Source: Govanella sp037189785 (lineage in GTDB: Bacteria; Pseudomonadota; Alphaproteobacteria; Sphingomonadales; Govanellaceae). Taken from it: 5,795 nucleotides of DNA. A model generated the notes under the pieces. It saw only the letters and a list, made by a program, of their open reading frames with translations, made no database searches and was not told the DNA's origin. The DNA lies in NCBI GenBank assembly GCA_037189785.1, contig JBBCIP010000245.1, positions 1-5,795 on the forward strand, in the 5' to 3' direction. Below are positions 1 through 5,520 of this stretch, piece by piece. Both the position numbers and the translations under genes were made by a program. Within the stretch, counting starts at the first letter, position 1. Each line of letters begins with the position of its first letter.

Positions 1-103
1 CTATTTATATTCATGGGCTTGGACGATTTCCGGCGGCAGCAGCGAAATTCAGCGCAATATCATTGCTGAACGTGCGCTGGATTTGCCACGTGAGCCAAAA
101 TGA
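1..103 (+). CDS. Acyl-CoA dehydrogenase, C-terminal end only (5' truncated by window)
   Basis: Only the last 33 residues are visible, in the frame starting at base 2. They begin YLYSWAWTISGGSSEIQRN and end in LPREPK, followed by tandem stops TGA TAG at 101-106. The GGSSEIQRN-IIAER block is the C-terminal helix signature of acyl-CoA dehydrogenases, which oxidise acyl-CoA to 2-enoyl-CoA using FAD and pass electrons to ETF. A Gly stands where medium-chain enzymes have the catalytic Glu of the EGT motif, so its base, if present, would lie upstream in helix G, outside the window. The ending resembles that of the next gene (GGTNEIQ, LGLPRK), which suggests a second alpha-type, potentially catalytic ACAD. 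The family call is secure. Whether it pairs with one of the downstream beta-type proteins is inference. Confidence 0.9.
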   Translation, partial: YLYSWAWTISGGSSEIQRNIIAERALDLPREPK

Positions 104-141
104 TAGCCGTAGACGTATAAACAATAAAAGTAGAAGACGAG

Positions 142-147
142 AAAGGA
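142..147 (+). promoter_or_regulatory. Ribosome binding site for the 157-1296 gene
   Basis: AAAGGA lies 9 bases before the ATG at 157. It is the only good Shine-Dalgarno match in the 53-base gap after the upstream ACAD and supports that start. The rest of the gap is A-rich. I see no convincing -35/-10 pair or hairpin in it, so read-through from upstream is the simplest reading. Confidence 0.7.
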
Positions 148-156
148 CAGACGTCG

Positions 157-1296
157 ATGGAATTTGGGTGGACACAGGCGCAGCAAGGTTATCGTCAGCG
201 TGTGAAAGATGCGTTGGAAGAACTGCTTCCTGATGACTGGGATGAGAAATATGTTCCAGAAAGCTATGCGTCTGACTTGCAGATTGAGTTTTCGCGGCAG
301 TTTTGCGCACAATTGGCCGAACGTGGACTTTTGGTGCCGCATTGGCCGGTAGAATACGGCGGACATGCTGGGGACGATTGGGAGCATTTCATCCTTGGCG
401 AAGAAATGAAAGCTGCCGGCGAGCCGCGAGGCCCGCAATATATGAATGTGAACTGGATCGGGCCGACCTTGATGAAATACGGGAGCCCGGAACAAAAAGA
501 GCAGCATTTAAAAGGCATTTCAAGCGGCAAGGTGATTTGGTGCCAAGGCTTTTCTGAACCCAACGCAGGGACGGATTTGGCGGCTTTACGGACCCGGGCC
601 GAACGCCAGGGTGATCATTACATTGTCAACGGGTCTAAAATCTGGACCTCTTACGCGCGCTTGGCTGATTGGTGTTTTCTGCTGGCGCGCACGGGACCGT
701 CTCGTAAAGAAATATCAATTTTTTTGGTGCCGATGACGACGCCGGGAATTTCGGTCACGTCTTTCCCTGGCTTGATTAAAGATGGTCACTTAAACGAAGT
801 GTTCTTCACCGATGTCAAAGTTCCGGTATCGGCCCGGGTTGGAGAAGAAGGACAGGCGTGGGAAATCATCTCACATGCTTTGTCTTATGAACGGGTTGGT
901 GTGCCGCGCTATCATGTCGGGCTCGAAACTTTGGGCATGGCGGTTGATCAGCTTAAAGCCGAGGGCCGATTTGACGATCCTATCGTTCAATCGCGGGCTG
1001 GAATGATCGCGGCCGAATTTGAAGCCGCCCGTGTTTTGACCTATTTGGTTGTGGATCAGCGTGTCAAACGCGTCGCTCCTACAATGGATGGTAATCTTTC
1101 GCGTGTGGCGTCGCTCCATGCTGTTGTCAATTTGATGGATTTCTTGGTTGAATTCGTTCCTGATTGTTTGGCGGGTGGAAATATATTGCTTGAGGATTAT
1201 TACAGGATCAACGTGCCGGCTGGCATCACCGGCGGCACGAATGAAATTCAATTGGATTTGATCGCACAAAGAGGTCTAGGGCTGCCTAGGAAATAA
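157..1296 (+). CDS. Acyl-CoA dehydrogenase, catalytic alpha-type subunit
   Basis: This 379-residue protein has the usual ACAD length and three-part fold: an N-terminal helical domain (about 1-125, with VEYGGHAG near 65-72), a middle beta domain (about 126-225) with the flavin/substrate motif CQGFSEPNAGTD (129-140) and KIWTS (161-165), and a C-terminal helical domain ending in GGTNEIQ (359-365). The EGT glutamate of medium-chain enzymes is Gly here. Glu245 in SYERVG instead sits where isovaleryl-, long-chain and steroid-type ACADs carry their base. The Arg-x-x-Phe-Gly-x-Pro FAD-contact motif of ordinary homotetramers is missing; the equivalent stretch is GRFDDPIVQSR (270-280). That pattern is known from alpha subunits of alpha2beta2 steroid ACADs, which rely on a beta partner for the other half of the FAD site. 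The next gene starts 4 bases after the stop. A steroid- or ring-acyl-CoA substrate is plausible but unproven; an ordinary homomeric ACAD is the alternative. Confidence 0.93.
   Translation: MEFGWTQAQQGYRQRVKDALEELLPDDWDEKYVPESYASDLQIEFSRQFCAQLAERGLLVPHWPVEYGGHAGDDWEHFILGEEMKAAGEPRGPQYMNVNWIGPTLMKYGSPEQKEQHLKGISSGKVIWCQGFSEPNAGTDLAALRTRAERQGDHYIVNGSKIWTSYARLADWCFLLARTGPSRKEISIFLVPMTTPGISVTSFPGLIKDGHLNEVFFTDVKVPVSARVGEEGQAWEIISHALSYERVGVPRYHVGLETLGMAVDQLKAEGRFDDPIVQSRAGMIAAEFEAARVLTYLVVDQRVKRVAPTMDGNLSRVASLHAVVNLMDFLVEFVPDCLAGGNILLEDYYRINVPAGITGGTNEIQLDLIAQRGLGLPRK
1288..1291 (+). promoter_or_regulatory. Ribosome binding site for the 1301-2260 gene
   Basis: AGGA lies inside the last codons of the preceding ACAD gene, 9 bases before the ATG at 1301. 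Embedding the site in the upstream gene, with only 4 bases between stop and start, suggests coupled translation of the proposed alpha and beta subunits. Confidence 0.55.
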
Positions 1297-1300
1297 GAGT

Positions 1301-2260
1301 ATGGATTATTCTTTAAATGAAGATCAAGCAGCGCTGGTGGCAGCGGTTCAATCAATTGTCGATGAACATATGGAACTGCCCCAATCAGAGCGATTGAATT
1401 TTTATTATTATGATGAGCAATTACAGTCGATCTTAGACCAAGGTGGATTTTTGGATGCGGCCAAGGAACTTAGTCTGGTCGAAGCGGCTTTGATTGTGAT
1501 CGAAACCGGGCGTACACCGGCCTGTATTGAAGCGGCGTCGACCGCCTTGGTTGCGGTTCCACTTGTCCCCGGTGATCGTCCGCAAGGACCGATTGCTTTG
1601 ATCGACTGGACGCAGATCAAGAGCGCACATCGTAATCTATCCATTGCCAAAACGGCGTTGATCCGGGATGGCGCGGATGTTTATGTATTGCCCATAAAAG
1701 ACGGTGATGTGGAGGCGGTTAAAAGCATTTATGCTTATCCCTATGGGCGTTTTAAAACCGTACCGGATTTAAGAAATGCGCAAAAATTGACCGGACTAGG
1801 TGACAAATTTATCCATTATTCCCGCTTGGCTTTGGCGTCTGAATTTGCCGGTGCAGTACAGGCGGCGGTGGCATTCAGCGTCGATTACGTCAAAGAACGC
1901 CAAGTTTTTGGGCGTCCAGTCGGGACCTTTCAATCAGTACAACATCGGCTGGTTGAATGTTATCAAATTGCGCAAAGCATTTATTACTTGACCCTCCGTG
2001 CCGCATGGAGCGGGCTGCCAAGTGATGCATCCATGGCTGCGTGCTATGCACAACAGAGCGTTAAAAAAATACTTTTTGATTTGCACCAATTTAATGGTGG
2101 CATGGGTGTTACCAATGAACATGCCTTACATTTCTGGACATATAGACTGCGCGCGCTTCAGTCGGAAGCTGGTGGCGTTATCGGTTCCGCCCTCGACATT
2201 AGTCGGGCTTTGTGGGGACATGGTAATCAAACGCTCGTAAAGGGAGTCAGTAATGACTAG
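1301..2260 (+). CDS. Reduced acyl-CoA dehydrogenase-like protein, probable non-catalytic beta subunit
   Basis: At 319 residues this is shorter than the usual 370-400 of the family. The N-terminal domain is cut down: the loop that reads as YGGxG in normal ACADs is gone (compare GGFLDAAKELSLVEAALIVI at 48-67). The middle domain lacks any SEPxAGSD-type flavin motif. The C-terminal domain is well kept: KERQVFGRPVGTFQSVQHR (198-216), with the Arg and FGxP that contact FAD of a neighbouring subunit, and QFNGGMG (263-269). At the helix-G position of the catalytic Glu it has Ser174 (HYSRLALASE). These losses mirror what the preceding alpha-type ACAD retains, so I infer a structural beta partner completing the FAD site, as in FadE27/FadE28-like steroid ACAD subunits. 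It follows the alpha gene by 4 bases and overlaps the next gene by 8. Family membership is clear; the heteromer role is inference. Confidence 0.88.
   Translation: MDYSLNEDQAALVAAVQSIVDEHMELPQSERLNFYYYDEQLQSILDQGGFLDAAKELSLVEAALIVIETGRTPACIEAASTALVAVPLVPGDRPQGPIALIDWTQIKSAHRNLSIAKTALIRDGADVYVLPIKDGDVEAVKSIYAYPYGRFKTVPDLRNAQKLTGLGDKFIHYSRLALASEFAGAVQAAVAFSVDYVKERQVFGRPVGTFQSVQHRLVECYQIAQSIYYLTLRAAWSGLPSDASMAACYAQQSVKKILFDLHQFNGGMGVTNEHALHFWTYRLRALQSEAGGVIGSALDISRALWGHGNQTLVKGVSND
2242..2246 (+). promoter_or_regulatory. Ribosome binding site for the 2253-3335 gene
   Basis: GGGAG, within a longer AAAGGGAG run, sits 6 bases before the ATG at 2253 and inside the end of the preceding gene. It is the strongest Shine-Dalgarno match at the ACAD junctions and supports the start that overlaps the upstream stop by 8 bases. 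That implies translational coupling. Confidence 0.75.
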
Positions 2261-3335
2261 TTCCGCGATAGATCACGGTGAATTGCGTGATAGCATTCGC
2301 CAATTTCTGGAGGAAGCGAGCGATCCCAAGAAGCTTTTGGATCAGCCCGAAGATCATAGCGGATCGACAGATGGTGCGCTGTGGGATCAAATCGCCGAAT
2401 TGGGCTGGTTTGGTCTGATTATCGATGAACAATATGATGGTTTGGGATTAGGGTTGAACGAATTGGCCGTTCTTTACGAAGAATTGGGTCGATCCTTATC
2501 GCCTTTGCCAATTCTCCAAACCATGTTGGCTGCGGACACCATTAACATGGGTGGAACGGAGCCGCAAAAAAAGCGTTGGTTACATGACATAGCATTGGGC
2601 AAATTAAAGATTGCGACTGTTCTTCCTCCGGATGACGCCGTGCTTCCGTTCGTCGATGCTGAATTGCGGATCACGGGACTGGTATGCGATGTTCCCTTTG
2701 TTGATCAGGCAGATCTGCTATGTGTGCCGGTGATCTCAGCCGGTGATCGTAGAGCTGTTGCATTTTTATCGAAGAATAGCAGCGGTACAACGATTGAACC
2801 ACAAATCATCCAAGACCTCAGCCGCAATATTGCAACCATACGGTTTGATAATGTGGCCATCACGGACCAAGACATCGTGCATTTGTCTGATGCCGATTGG
2901 CAGCGCTTGCAAGGACATGCCTATATAGCCTTGGCGAGCGACGCTGTGGGCGGCATGCAATATGTTTTGGATATGACGGTCGACTATCTAAAGGTGCGCG
3001 AACAATTCGGAAGACCGATTGGATCGTTCCAAGCGTTGAAGCATCGGTGTGCCTCGTGGAAGGTGTTGCAAGAAGCGGCAATTGCTTTGTCAAGAAATGC
3101 GGTGTCTGCAGTGGCGACTGGCGAGGCTGACTATCTCTCGAGTGCGAGTGCCGCAAAATACTATAGTTGCGACATTTATAGCGGTTTATCCGGTGATGCC
3201 GTGCAGCTACATGGCGGCATCGGATTTACCTGGGAGCATCCGTGTCATTTGTTCCTAAAACGGGCAAAGTTGAACCAGGTATTGTTCGGAAGTTCACACG
3301 ACCACAAGGATAAAATCGCCGGTTTTGTGCTTTAG
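2253..3335 (+). CDS. Acyl-CoA dehydrogenase family protein, second beta-type subunit
   Basis: The 360-residue protein keeps a more complete ACAD fold than its upstream neighbour. Its N-terminal domain carries LGWFGLIIDEQYDGLGLGL (50-68) and YEELGR (75-80). The C-terminal domain has VREQFGRPIGSFQALKHR (248-265), where the Arg and FGxP contact FAD, and QLHGGIGFTWEH (318-329), the ADP-side loop. The middle domain has degenerated at the flavin motif: ATVLPPDDAVLP (121-132) stands where CxxxSEPxAGSD is expected. At the helix-G base position the sequence is GHAYIALASD (221-230), with Ala instead of Glu, and no Glu appears at the medium-chain site. It is therefore predicted to be non-catalytic alone and to complete the FAD site of an alpha-type ACAD. 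Candidate partners are the complete alpha at 157-1296 or the truncated ACAD at 1-103. The gene starts within the end of the previous one, and a 47-base gap precedes the thiolase start. An unusual independent dehydrogenase cannot be excluded. Confidence 0.9.
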   Translation: MTSSAIDHGELRDSIRQFLEEASDPKKLLDQPEDHSGSTDGALWDQIAELGWFGLIIDEQYDGLGLGLNELAVLYEELGRSLSPLPILQTMLAADTINMGGTEPQKKRWLHDIALGKLKIATVLPPDDAVLPFVDAELRITGLVCDVPFVDQADLLCVPVISAGDRRAVAFLSKNSSGTTIEPQIIQDLSRNIATIRFDNVAITDQDIVHLSDADWQRLQGHAYIALASDAVGGMQYVLDMTVDYLKVREQFGRPIGSFQALKHRCASWKVLQEAAIALSRNAVSAVATGEADYLSSASAAKYYSCDIYSGLSGDAVQLHGGIGFTWEHPCHLFLKRAKLNQVLFGSSHDHKDKIAGFVL

Positions 3336-3372
3336 TTCAGGAAACTATAGGCCACTATTTGAACCGTTTGGT

Positions 3373-3376
3373 GGAG
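3373..3376 (+). promoter_or_regulatory. Ribosome binding site that fixes the thiolase start
   Basis: GGAG lies 6 bases before the ATG at 3383. The open frame extends back to a TTG at 3359, but that codon has no comparable site in front, and the eight extra residues precede the point (MQEAWIIDAARTPRG) where thiolases normally begin. The ATG is therefore preferred. Confidence 0.8.
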
Positions 3377-3382
3377 AAGAAA

Positions 3383-4612
3383 ATGCAAGAAGCGTGGATT
3401 ATTGATGCGGCCAGAACACCGCGCGGCATTGGCAAAATTGATAAGGGTGCTTTAGCGGGCGTTCATCCGCAACGGATCCTGTCTACGGTCCTATCTGCCT
3501 TGGCGGAACGCAATGGTATCGATACCAAAGACGTGGATGATGTCATCGCCGGCTGTAACACGCAATTTGGAAAGCAAGGTTTGTGTATCGCACGGTCGGC
3601 GGCTTTGGACGCCGGGTTTGACTATGCGGCGCCGGGTGTCACCTTGGATCGTTATTGTGGATCCGGCATCACTGCCGTCAGTTTGGGGGCGATGGGGATC
3701 CTGGCCGGGGTGCAGGATCTGGTGTTTGCCTGCGGCATCGAATCAATGTCGCATAATTCCACATTGAAGCGGGAGTTTATGCTGGATTCCGGCAATCTTG
3801 AGCTTCGCAAGCGGGTGCCGCAACCCCATCAGGGGCTTTGTGCGGATATGATTGCGACGATCGAAGGTATAACCCGCGAGGATTTGGATACCTTGGCCTA
3901 TGAAAGCCAGCAACGCACAGCGCGTGCCGTTCAAGATGGGCGATTTAATCGCAGCCTGATCGCTGTAAAAAATAGTGAAGGTCAAATTCTTCTAGAAAAA
4001 GATGAATACCCACGCCCGCAAACGACTCTGGAAACCTTGGCGAACTTGAAACCAGCGTTTGAAACATTTCTTGATCGACCGATTGATGATCAGGGCAACA
4101 CATATGGGTCATTGATCCGGCAGGTCTATCCAGATCTAAAGATCAATTACCTCCATACGGCTGGAACAAGTTCGGGTATTGTCGATGGTGCTGGTGGGAT
4201 GATCCTGGCGTCGCCGCAATATGCCAAAGCTCACGGCTTAAAACCACGGGCGCGCATTCGTGCAATGTCGACGGCCGGTGACGATCCGACCCTGATGCTA
4301 AACGGCCCGGTTCCAGCGGCCAAGAAAGCCCTGGCTCAGGCCGGTATGTCTATAAAAGACATTGATCTTTTTGAAGTGAACGAAGCCTTTGCCGTGGTGC
4401 CGTTAAAATTCATGCGTGATTTTGGTATCGACGCTGATAAGGTCAATGTCAACGGCGGGTCGATCGCCATGGGACATCCGATCGGCGCGACCGGTGTGAT
4501 GATGATCAATACGTTGTTGGACGAGCTTGAACGGCGCGATGCCAATGTCGGTCTTGCGACCATGTGCACGGCTGGCGGCATGGCACCAGCGATTATCATC
4601 GAGCGTTTGTGA
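3383..4612 (+). CDS. Thiolase (acetyl-CoA C-acyltransferase)
   Basis: A 409-residue thiolase-superfamily enzyme, which uses CoA to cleave a 3-ketoacyl-CoA into acetyl- or propionyl-CoA plus a shortened acyl-CoA. Numbered from the ATG at 3383, the residues are all present: nucleophile Cys92 in DRYCGSGITAV, NEAFAV (333-338), His365 in the GGSIAMGHPIGATG block, and Cys395 in MCTAGGMAP, which serves as acid/base. The ending IIIERL is typical. The region around 225-262 (FLDRPIDD, NTYGSL, TAGTSSG) is longer than in short biosynthetic thiolases and has Thr where TAGNxSG is usual. I recall this layout in a degradative acyltransferase group found near ACAD clusters, but cannot confirm it here. With the ACADs upstream, it probably performs the last step of a side-chain or ring beta-oxidation round. 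The stop overlaps the next start by one base. Substrate chain length is not readable from the sequence. Confidence 0.93.
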   Translation: MQEAWIIDAARTPRGIGKIDKGALAGVHPQRILSTVLSALAERNGIDTKDVDDVIAGCNTQFGKQGLCIARSAALDAGFDYAAPGVTLDRYCGSGITAVSLGAMGILAGVQDLVFACGIESMSHNSTLKREFMLDSGNLELRKRVPQPHQGLCADMIATIEGITREDLDTLAYESQQRTARAVQDGRFNRSLIAVKNSEGQILLEKDEYPRPQTTLETLANLKPAFETFLDRPIDDQGNTYGSLIRQVYPDLKINYLHTAGTSSGIVDGAGGMILASPQYAKAHGLKPRARIRAMSTAGDDPTLMLNGPVPAAKKALAQAGMSIKDIDLFEVNEAFAVVPLKFMRDFGIDADKVNVNGGSIAMGHPIGATGVMMINTLLDELERRDANVGLATMCTAGGMAPAIIIERL

Positions 4613-5487
4613 TGTCGCGCACCGAACAGTTCAAACATTTCTCAGTGACAACCACCGATGGGGTTGTGTTGCGGGGAGACGTCGGTGGAATGCTTGGGGC
4701 TCCGGCTGTCATTTTAATGCACGGCGGTGGGCAAACCCGATTTTCTTGGTCAGGTGCCATGAAAGCTTTGGTTGATGCCGGGTATTACGTCATCAATTAC
4801 GATGCGCGCGGTCATGGTGACAGCGACTGGTCGAAAACCGGTGATTATTCGCTCCCGTTTCGCGCGCTCGATTTGAAAACGGTGATTGCCGAATTGGTGC
4901 CAAGCGGTGTGCCTGTGGCTTATGTCGGGGCTTCCTTGGGTGGGGCCACATCGATGTGGGCTTTGACCGAAGGGGAGCGACCGGCTGCGGTCATTCTCGT
5001 TGATATCGTGCCTAATCCCGATCCGGTCGGTGTCCAGAAAATTCGTGATTTCATGCAAGCCAATCCAAATGGATTTGCAAACTACGATGAAGCCGCGGAT
5101 GCGATCGCCGCCTATAACCCCAACAGACCACGCTATTCAGACCATCGTGGTTTGGATAAAAATCTGCGGCTTCGTGATGATGGCCGCTATTATTGGCATT
5201 GGGATCCGTTAATCTTGGGGCGCAAGCTTGACGATGATGTGGGTGAGTTTAAAACTACAGTCGACGGTCTGAAAAAAGTTCAAGACGTCCCGATCCTGTT
5301 GGTCCGTGGTTTAAATAGTGACGTCGTGAACGAGCAGGGAATTACCGAGCTAAAGTCTGCCATGCCCAATCTCGAACTTTATGATGTGGAAGGTGCGGGG
5401 CATATGGTGGCTGGCGACCGGAACGACGCTTTTAATCAAGGTGTTCTCAGCTTCCTCACGCGTGTTTTGCCGGTGAAACCTCAATAA
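4612..5487 (+). CDS. Alpha/beta-fold hydrolase
   Basis: A 291-residue protein of the single-domain alpha/beta hydrolase type. Visible in order: the oxyanion-loop motif HGGGQTRFSW (37-46), YDARGHGDSDW (63-73), the nucleophile elbow GASLGG with Ser108, a cap region rich in Asn, Arg and Trp (about 150-205, with YYWHWDP), probable acid Asp237 in LNSDVV, and His264 in GAGHMV. The triad appears complete. The Ser nucleophile argues for esterase, thioesterase, lactonase or C-C hydrolase chemistry and against dehalogenases and typical epoxide hydrolases, which use Asp. There is no signal peptide, so it is cytoplasmic. The frame stays open back to a GTG at 4564, but the ATG at 4612 forms a TGATG junction with the thiolase stop, and similarity starts there. 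The substrate is unknown. Within this operon it may hydrolyse a CoA thioester, lactone or ester intermediate, which is inference. Confidence 0.92.
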   Translation: MSRTEQFKHFSVTTTDGVVLRGDVGGMLGAPAVILMHGGGQTRFSWSGAMKALVDAGYYVINYDARGHGDSDWSKTGDYSLPFRALDLKTVIAELVPSGVPVAYVGASLGGATSMWALTEGERPAAVILVDIVPNPDPVGVQKIRDFMQANPNGFANYDEAADAIAAYNPNRPRYSDHRGLDKNLRLRDDGRYYWHWDPLILGRKLDDDVGEFKTTVDGLKKVQDVPILLVRGLNSDVVNEQGITELKSAMPNLELYDVEGAGHMVAGDRNDAFNQGVLSFLTRVLPVKPQ

Positions 5488-5520
5488 CTATGACTCCTAA
5501 GCCCTAAGAAAGAAATTGCG

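Noticed and set aside
104..156. Possible promoter in the A-rich gap between the first two ACAD genes
   Set aside because: No -35/-10 pair with sensible spacing is visible. The gap is short and lies between co-directional genes of the same family, so co-transcription is simpler.
49..507. Minus-strand open frame of 152 codons over the start of the alpha-type ACAD gene
   Set aside because: It lies antisense to a gene with clear family motifs, and its product has no recognisable domain and an unnatural composition. It is a shadow frame.
871..1269. Minus-strand open frame of 132 codons within the alpha-type ACAD gene
   Set aside because: It is antisense to a conserved C-terminal ACAD domain, has no ribosome site of note and shows no recognisable motif.
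1301..2260. Possibility that the short ACAD-like gene is a pseudogene with internal deletions
   Set aside because: The frame is intact from a good start to an overlapping junction, and the FAD-interface motifs are conserved. That indicates selection on a reduced subunit rather than decay.
4336..4638. Minus-strand open frame of 100 codons opposite the thiolase end
   Set aside because: It is fully explained as the complement of the conserved thiolase C-terminus.
4612..5487. Assignment of the hydrolase as a ring-cleavage (HsaD/BphD-like) enzyme
   Set aside because: The Ser elbow is compatible, but the N-terminal oxyanion motif and cap residues do not clearly match what I know of that group, so only the fold is claimed.
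5490..5507. Five-codon mini-frame (MTPKP) in the gap before the aldehyde dehydrogenase
   Set aside because: Such a short frame arises easily by chance, lacks a ribosome site and shows no leader-peptide features such as a following hairpin.
5496..5508. CCTAAG repeated twice with a 7-base period
   Set aside because: Two copies of six bases are too little to distinguish from chance, and there are no further copies nearby.
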